From assembly GCF_038594945.1 (NCBI RefSeq), contig NZ_JBCFYD010000002.1, positions 992,001-1,056,000 of the forward strand: DNA of 64,000 nucleotides, given 5' to 3'. The notes under the pieces are model-generated. The model was not told the DNA's origin. It did no database searches and was given only the letters and a program-made list of their open reading frames with translations. A program made the translations under genes and the position numbers. Shown here in pieces: positions 59,127 to 64,000 of the stretch. The DNA comes from Fodinibius sp. Rm-B-1B1-1. GTDB lineage: Bacteria; Bacteroidota; Rhodothermia; Balneolales; Balneolaceae. Within the stretch, counting starts at the first letter, position 1, and every line of letters begins with the position of its first letter.

Positions 59127-60134
59127 ATGCGAAAACGTATCGCAATAAGTATTGGCGACATTAATGGCATTGGTCCTGAGGTTGTTATAAAATCATTGCA
59201 ATCCATCAACTTGGATGGAATCACGCCAATAATCTTGAGTTCTACCGAAGTACTTGATTTCTGGTCTGATAATCTTTCGACAGCGTTCGATTATCATTAT
59301 GCTAAAAGTATAACTGACATTACAAATCAGAAGATAAACCTGCTCGAAAGTTATTCTGACAGAAAACTTAACATCACCCCGGGATCTTTTACAAAGCAGT
59401 CGGGAAAATGTGCCATGCTTGCGGTTGAAAAAGGAATTGAACTTTGTAAGGAGAACCAGGCTGACGCTTTAGTAACAGCCCCTATCTCTAAAGAGGCGGT
59501 AAATTTAGCAGGTTATCATATTCCCGGACACACCGAATTTCTGGCCGAAAAGACCAACACCACTGACTTTATGATGATGTTGGTTCACGAGCAGTTACGA
59601 GTGGGATTGGTAACGGGACACCTTCCAATAGCTAATGTATCCGAGTCACTGTCTGTATCGTTAATACAAAAATATATTCACATAATGCAGCACTCCATTA
59701 ATCGTGACTTTGGGATTGCACAACCTGACATAGCTGTTTTGGGTTTGAATCCCCATGCTGGAGATGGTGGAGTAATCGGCAGCGAAGATCAAGAAATTAT
59801 TGTTCCAGCCATAGAACAGAGTAAAGCAGATGGCGTTACTGTTTCCGGTCCCTATCCTGCCGATGGATTTTTCGGAAATAAAAAATATGAGCAATTTGAT
59901 GGAGTTTTAGCAATGTATCACGATCAGGGACTTATCCCTTTTAAAACAATCGCTTTTGGGGGTGGTGTCAATTTTACGGCTGGCCTGCCAATTATCCGTA
60001 CGTCCCCTGATCACGGTACGGCCTTCGATATCGCTGGCGAAAACAAAGCTGATCCCTCTTCCTTCATCGAAGCTTTTACACTGGCAAATACACTCATCAC
60101 CAATCGTGCAAAAAAGCTTATTAATGATGAGTAA
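59127..60134 (+). CDS. pdxA: 4-hydroxythreonine-4-phosphate dehydrogenase
   Basis: 335 residues from the ATG at 59127 (the frame extends upstream into the GWxTD gene without reason). ISIGDINGIGPEVVIKSL at the start, AGYHIPGHTEFLAEKT with metal His, GLNPHAGDGGVIGSED and the end MYHDQGLIPFKTIAFGGGVNFTAGLPIIRTSPDHGTAFDIAG are diagnostic. Acts in pyridoxal 5'-phosphate synthesis (DXP-dependent route). Confidence 0.95.
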   Translation: MRKRIAISIGDINGIGPEVVIKSLQSINLDGITPIILSSTEVLDFWSDNLSTAFDYHYAKSITDITNQKINLLESYSDRKLNITPGSFTKQSGKCAMLAVEKGIELCKENQADALVTAPISKEAVNLAGYHIPGHTEFLAEKTNTTDFMMMLVHEQLRVGLVTGHLPIANVSESLSVSLIQKYIHIMQHSINRDFGIAQPDIAVLGLNPHAGDGGVIGSEDQEIIVPAIEQSKADGVTVSGPYPADGFFGNKKYEQFDGVLAMYHDQGLIPFKTIAFGGGVNFTAGLPIIRTSPDHGTAFDIAGENKADPSSFIEAFTLANTLITNRAKKLINDE

Positions 60135-60921
60135 TCAGACTGAGAACCACTTGCCCGAATACAGTAAACTGGCCGACATTTATGATGCGGTAATGGAAAA
60201 CGTTGATTATGAACTTTGGGCCGACTTTATTGATGCCCTTATGCTTCAACACCATCCCAAACCGGTAGATATCTTGGAGTTGGCATGTGGCACGGGTTCC
60301 GTTTCGCTTTTTTTGGATGAGCTGGAATGCTATAACGTGGTGGGCACCGACCTCTCCCCCCAGATGATTGAAAAAGCCCGTCAAAAAAATAAGTCCATGT
60401 TTTGCAATGTAACGTTTAAAATCATGGACTTTCTTGATATTAACTTAGACCAAACGTTTGATGTTGCTTTCAGTGTATTTGATAGCATTAATTACCTGGA
60501 CAATCCAGAAGAAGTACTTACATTTTTACAACAAACAAAAAAGGTACTACGACCCGGTGGATTACTTATTTTTGATTTCACTACCCCCAAAAACTCCATA
60601 CAAGCAATTCAATATTTAAATAACGAAGAGGGATATACTGACAATAATTATCGTTATTTTAGGAAAAGCCGATACAATGCGAACGAGCAAATTCATGAAA
60701 ATGCATTTCAAATAGAAAAGCTTGACGCCGATCAGGAAACTGTCATCGAAAAATATCACGAAATTCATCATCAGCGAATTTATACCCTGCAACAAATGCT
60801 TGATATTATCGATCAAACAGCGTATAACATAATCGCGAAGTATAGCGGTTTTGATTTTGAAGAAGCCGATGAACAGAGTTTACGAATAACAATGGTTTTA
60901 CAATGTCCCAGCAATCAGTAA
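60127..60921 (+). CDS. Class I SAM-dependent methyltransferase
   Basis: 264 residues from ATG 60127 (or 60124, adjacent). Motif I DILELACGTGSVSLFL (about residues 38-53), the acidic GTDLSPQMIEKAR after strand 2, FDVAFSVFDSINYLDNPEEV and LRPGGLLIFDFTTP complete the Rossmann-like fold. Overlaps pdxA by 8 bp and ftsE by 19 bp, so translation is coupled. Substrate unknown. Confidence 0.88.
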   Translation: MSNQTENHLPEYSKLADIYDAVMENVDYELWADFIDALMLQHHPKPVDILELACGTGSVSLFLDELECYNVVGTDLSPQMIEKARQKNKSMFCNVTFKIMDFLDINLDQTFDVAFSVFDSINYLDNPEEVLTFLQQTKKVLRPGGLLIFDFTTPKNSIQAIQYLNNEEGYTDNNYRYFRKSRYNANEQIHENAFQIEKLDADQETVIEKYHEIHHQRIYTLQQMLDIIDQTAYNIIAKYSGFDFEEADEQSLRITMVLQCPSNQ

Positions 60922-61586
60922 TTGAATTTTCTAACGTAACGGTTTCATATAATCACCAACCCGTTCTTGATAATATCAACTTTTCACTCGAAAACGGGGA
61001 GTTCACGTATCTTATTGGTCAAACCGGAGCCGGCAAAAGTTCTTTCCTGCGCCTGATCTACCGAGATTTGCTTCCCAACTCAGGTTCTGTACGCGTTGCC
61101 GATATGGATGTCACTACACTGCCCGATAAAAAGGTACCCTACTTGCGTCGAAGACTGGGAATTGTATTTCAGGATTTTCAGCTGCTGCCCGACCGTTCCG
61201 TTTTTGACAATGTCGCCTTTTCACTGCAAGTAACCGGCGAAAAGAAAAGTTTTATTAAACAACGGGTGCTTGAAGTGCTTGGGATGGTTGGACTGAGCCA
61301 CAAACGTAAGAACATGCCCGAAGATCTATCTGGCGGCGAAAAACAGCGTGTAGTCATAGCCCGGGCATTAGCCAACGAGCCGCGTATTATGTTAGCCGAT
61401 GAGCCAACCGGAAATCTCGATCCCGAAGCCTCGGCCTCCATCATGGAGCTCCTTAAACAAATTAATAATCGCGGCATGGCGGTGCTAATGGTAACCCACG
61501 ATTATGATACCGTGAAAAAATATCCCTATCGTACCCTCAAGCTTGAAGATGGTCACATTAAGGATATAGAAGTCAATAAACTTTAA
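60903..61586 (+). CDS. ftsE: FtsE-type ABC ATPase
   Basis: 227 residues. Walker A GQTGAGKSS (about 39-47), LSGGEKQRVVIARAL (about 138-152), Walker B IMLADEPTGNLDPEAS and H-loop VTHDYD. The FtsE character is seen in FTYLIGQTGAGKSSFLRLIYR and VPYLRRRLGIVFQDFQLLPDRSVFDNVAF. Works with FtsX at the septum to control peptidoglycan hydrolases. ftsX does not follow; a pseudogene-like stretch does, so the partner must be elsewhere. Confidence 0.88.
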   Translation: MSQQSVIEFSNVTVSYNHQPVLDNINFSLENGEFTYLIGQTGAGKSSFLRLIYRDLLPNSGSVRVADMDVTTLPDKKVPYLRRRLGIVFQDFQLLPDRSVFDNVAFSLQVTGEKKSFIKQRVLEVLGMVGLSHKRKNMPEDLSGGEKQRVVIARALANEPRIMLADEPTGNLDPEASASIMELLKQINNRGMAVLMVTHDYDTVKKYPYRTLKLEDGHIKDIEVNKL

Positions 61587-61712
61587 TTCTCTTCTTATTT
61601 CTATACAACTTTTTTACCTAAGATATTGATAGGTTTTTGAGTTACCTTCAAATTCAATGATCTATCCATAAAAGAACTAACAATAAGTTTCACTTTGGGA
61701 TTTTTGTTATTG

Positions 61713-62025
61713 ACCGCCCCTCCCATTTAATGCCTCATTTGGCAACGTTCTTCTTGGCAGCATCATTGGAGGTGGGGCAGGCATTGCGGGCTTACTGGCA
61801 ACCAAAGCTACCGGACCCGGAATAATATTTGCAACTATAGTGAGTGGCATAATTACCAATAGCAAATCCATTCAATCATCAAACAAAAATTCTACTGTCC
61901 TTTTAAAGATATCACAAGATAACGCTGCTTTTGCAATTCCTGCTGTTCAAATAGAACAACTCCATATCACTCGTTGGACTAAAACCAGCTTACCTACTGC
62001 AACATTGTTAGATATCTCGTTTTAA
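61713..62025 (+). pseudogene. Remnant of a hydrophobic, glycine-rich protein gene
   Basis: An open frame of about 103 codons that begins after a TGA and has no ATG. It reads PFNASFGNVLLGSIIGGGAGIAGLLATKATGPG and continues through a hydrophobic stretch to a beta-rich tail ending in LLDISF. The composition is that of a real membrane or envelope protein (glycine zipper). The 5' part with the start is missing or out of frame, so it looks like a truncated gene. A GTG at 61840 could start a short version. Confidence 0.55.
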
Positions 62026-62079
62026 TCCCTTACCTTTACATATCTCAGTTAGATATATTTAAGATGTCTGTTTCTATCC

Positions 62080-63030
62080 ATGAACTTGCGCCAGCGAACA
62101 CAAAAAGTACGAGAATTTGCCCTCCGTTTAGGATTTAATGCTTGTGGGTTCGCCAAAGCCGGTCGTCTTGAGAAAGAAGAACGTCGACTGCGCGAATGGC
62201 TTAACCAAGATCGCAACGGTACCATGGGCTGGATGGAAAATCACTTCGACAAACGGGTAGACCCTACCAAGCTTGTGCCCGGTTCAAAGTCGGTCATTTC
62301 TGTTATTGGCAGCTATTATCATCCCGATCATGAACGGCAACAAGATCGTTATGGAAACAAGCCGAAGATTGCCAAATATGCCCAGGGACGTGATTACCAT
62401 AAGGTTTATAAAAAGAAGCTCAAAAAACTTTTCGCACAAACAAAAGAACTCCTCGGCGGGTTAGAAGGACGCGTTTTTGTGGATTCGGCCCCCGTTTTGG
62501 ATAAAGCTTGGGCCGTAAAATCAGGACTGGGATGGATGGGCAAAAATTCTAACATCCTTAACAAAAATATGGGATCGTTCTTTTTTATCGGGGAGATGAT
62601 TGTAGATGCTGAATTCAATTACGATACCCCTGTTACCGATCATTGTGGCAGCTGTACACGTTGTATCGATGCCTGTCCGACCAATGCAATTTACGAGCCC
62701 TACCGTGTTGATGCCACAAAATGCATTTCGTATTTGACCATAGAGTTAAAAGATCAAATTCCAGAGGACTACCGGGATGACCTTGAGGGATGGATGTTTG
62801 GCTGTGATATTTGCCAGGATGTGTGTCCATGGAATCGTGATGCGACCTATGGAAAAATGGAAGACCTTTCCCCGCGCCAAAAGCTATTGGATCACGACAT
62901 CAATTTCTGGGAAGAACTGGATATTCCTCAATACGATGCTCTATTCGAAGGCAGTGCGATGCGGCGAGCCAAATTTGAAAAGTATAAAGACAATGTTGCC
63001 GCTGCCGCTCAAAGTTTACAAAAGAATTAG
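62080..63030 (+). CDS. queG: Epoxyqueuosine reductase
   Basis: 316 residues. Cobalamin-binding N-terminal domain (LRLGFNACGFAKAGRLEKEERRLREWL...GTMGWMENHFDKRVDPTKLVPGSKSVI) and two [4Fe-4S] clusters: CGSCTRCIDACPTNAI (about residues 188-203) and CDICQDVCPWN (about 246-256). Last step of queuosine synthesis, reducing epoxyqueuosine to queuosine in tRNA. It lacks the C-terminal HEAT-like extension of longer homologs. Confidence 0.94.
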   Translation: MNLRQRTQKVREFALRLGFNACGFAKAGRLEKEERRLREWLNQDRNGTMGWMENHFDKRVDPTKLVPGSKSVISVIGSYYHPDHERQQDRYGNKPKIAKYAQGRDYHKVYKKKLKKLFAQTKELLGGLEGRVFVDSAPVLDKAWAVKSGLGWMGKNSNILNKNMGSFFFIGEMIVDAEFNYDTPVTDHCGSCTRCIDACPTNAIYEPYRVDATKCISYLTIELKDQIPEDYRDDLEGWMFGCDICQDVCPWNRDATYGKMEDLSPRQKLLDHDINFWEELDIPQYDALFEGSAMRRAKFEKYKDNVAAAAQSLQKN

Positions 63031-63037
63031 TAAACCG

Positions 63038-63676
63038 TTAAAAACGGTGCCTCTTATCTTTGAGAGTTTTATAAAGAAGTTCACGAGCCCGAAAAATATG
63101 AGCCTTTACCGTACCCAGCGGCTTATCTAATACCTTGGCAATCTCTTGATAACTTTTCTCTTCCATGTGACGCAATTCGATCACCTTTCGATATTTCTCT
63201 GGAAGATCATCAATCGCATTTTGTACAATTTGCTTTCGCTGCTTTTTTATAATATCACGATCAGTACTTGCCGATTCGTCTGGAAGCTGCATTTCCATCT
63301 CTCCATCTTTCGTCTTCATGGGTTTATCGATAGAGAGCGTTTTTAACTTCTTCTTCCTCAGGTAATCAATGGTATTATTAGTGGCAATCCGATATAGCCA
63401 TGTAGAAAAAGCATAAGAATTGCTATAGGTATTCAGATTGTCAAAAGCCTTCACAAACGCTTCCTGCACTAAATCTTCAACCTGCTCCCGATCTTTTACC
63501 ATCTTTAAGATATGAAAATAAAGGGCGCGCTCATATTTGTCGACAAGCTTTTTATAAGCCTTTTCGTCCCCTCCCTTTGCCTTTTTTACAAGGACATCAT
63601 CTTCGAGACTACTTTCTGATGCATTTTCTCGAGGAGAATCGGATGTTTGTGAGTTTGAAGCTTTTGAATCAGACAT
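63038..63676 (-). CDS. RNA polymerase sigma-70 family factor (ECF-like)
   Basis: 212 residues. Region 2: LVDKYERALYFHILKMVKDREQVEDLVQEAFVKAFDNLNTYSNSYAFSTWLYRIATNNTIDYLRKK (about 44-110). Region 4: LPEKYRKVIELRHMEEKSYQEIAKVLDKPLGTVKAHIFRARELLYKTL (about 155-203). A charged N-terminal extension rich in Ser and Asp precedes. No anti-sigma gene follows within the window. Converges with queG. Confidence 0.9.
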   Translation of the reverse strand: MSDSKASNSQTSDSPRENASESSLEDDVLVKKAKGGDEKAYKKLVDKYERALYFHILKMVKDREQVEDLVQEAFVKAFDNLNTYSNSYAFSTWLYRIATNNTIDYLRKKKLKTLSIDKPMKTKDGEMEMQLPDESASTDRDIIKKQRKQIVQNAIDDLPEKYRKVIELRHMEEKSYQEIAKVLDKPLGTVKAHIFRARELLYKTLKDKRHRF

Positions 63677-63984
63677 TTCCAGTTACGACAGGAAAATATT
63701 TACTAAGATTAATTTCGGTTCAAACTTAGTAAAACTGTCGCTTTATTCCCATCACAATTTGAAAACATAAAGTCATATAACCAACTGTTACATTATTATT
63801 CCAAATAGGAATATCGATATTGTATTAATAATATATTTCTCCTTTTAAGGATTAAAAAAATATGAACCGATTTTAAAAAAAAAATCGTATATATTTTGTA
63901 AGGATTACTTGGTAAAAGTGTCTTACTAACGATAGAAAATCATTTCATCAAATAATAACTACTCTTAACCAAATAAAAACAACT
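63677..63984. other. 308-bp intergenic region between divergent genes
   Basis: AT-rich, with poly-A/T runs around 63860-63900. It must hold promoters for the sigma factor gene (minus) and the gene that starts at 63985 (plus). No clear TTTG/TAnnTTTG pair stands out. Confidence 0.45.
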
Positions 63985-64000
63985 ATGAAAAAACTACTAA
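63985..64000 (+). CDS. Start of a gene cut by the window end
   Basis: ATGAAAAAACTACTAA begins MKKLL, a typical signal-peptide start; only five codons are present, so nothing more can be said. Confidence 0.45.

Noticed and set aside
1-64000. tRNA or rRNA genes
   Set aside because: No cloverleaf with CCA-end geometry or rRNA core sequence was seen by eye in the intergenic regions; a covariance search could still find a tRNA I missed.

Overview
The window looks like chromosome from a member of the Bacteroidota/Balneolota side of the tree, most likely a Balneolaceae-type (Fodinibius-like) bacterium. The reasons are a DUF2723 protein O-mannosyltransferase-like enzyme, a GWxTD-domain protein, an HU-like DUF4469 protein, PagL- and TlpA-type envelope proteins, lipoproteins with relaxed lipoboxes, moderate AT content, and a TTTG-N20-TAnnTTTG promoter of the Bacteroidota kind in front of the malic enzyme gene. 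The taxonomic call is an inference from gene families. There is no rRNA in the window.

The left part (about 2.1-17.7 kb, perhaps 0.15-19.2 kb) is an integron gene-cassette array. It holds about twenty short cassettes of one or two genes each, nearly all on the + strand, separated by 54-173 bp attC sites. Complete sites start with an R'' box of the type RYYYAAC (GTATAAC, ACCTAAC) at or just after the stop codon. They end with an R' box GTTRRRY (GTTATAC, GTTAGGT) just before the next gene. The 5' end of a cassette is the reverse complement of its own 3' R'' box, and in many cassettes this complementarity runs on for 12-20 nt into the cassette body. Contents are typical integron cargo: two VOC proteins, GNAT, cupin, HD hydrolase, 2H phosphoesterase, YidD+DUF4177, TlpA, an ABC exporter pair, DUF3800, NTF2-like, and small membrane proteins and lipoproteins, including two paralogous pairs. 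No integrase is present in the array. A lone IntI-like N-terminal domain lies at 28.1 kb.

From 17.7 to 20 kb are a cluster of palindromes, an HU-like gene on the minus strand, another attC-like half site and a DUF3124 lipoprotein gene. From 20 to 23.6 kb is a minus-strand rimK operon: RimB-like protease, RimK ligase, AstE/AspA-like metalloenzyme, DUF952 protein and zinc peptidase. From 23.7 to 40.2 kb are core and envelope genes: acid phosphatase, coiled-coil and lipoprotein pair, apt, tadA, CDF transporter, PagL-like protein, surface-repeat protein, msrB, bPH2 protein, NSS transporter, DUF2723, ybeY and DUF445.

From 40.4 to 64 kb are a nitrilase-family amidase and three tandem secreted amidohydrolase-like genes, of which only the middle one keeps the metal-binding HxH. 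An ACT-domain malic enzyme and queD/queE/SDR follow. Next comes a six-gene minus-strand operon (PPTase, Memo-like, DUF2520, ATL, TlpA, thioredoxin-like), then lysS, a LolC-type permease and an acyl-CoA carboxylase beta subunit. Last are a GWxTD-pdxA-methyltransferase-ftsE operon, queG and a sigma-70 family factor. Queuosine genes (queD, queE, queG, with tadA for inosine) make tRNA anticodon modification a recurring theme.
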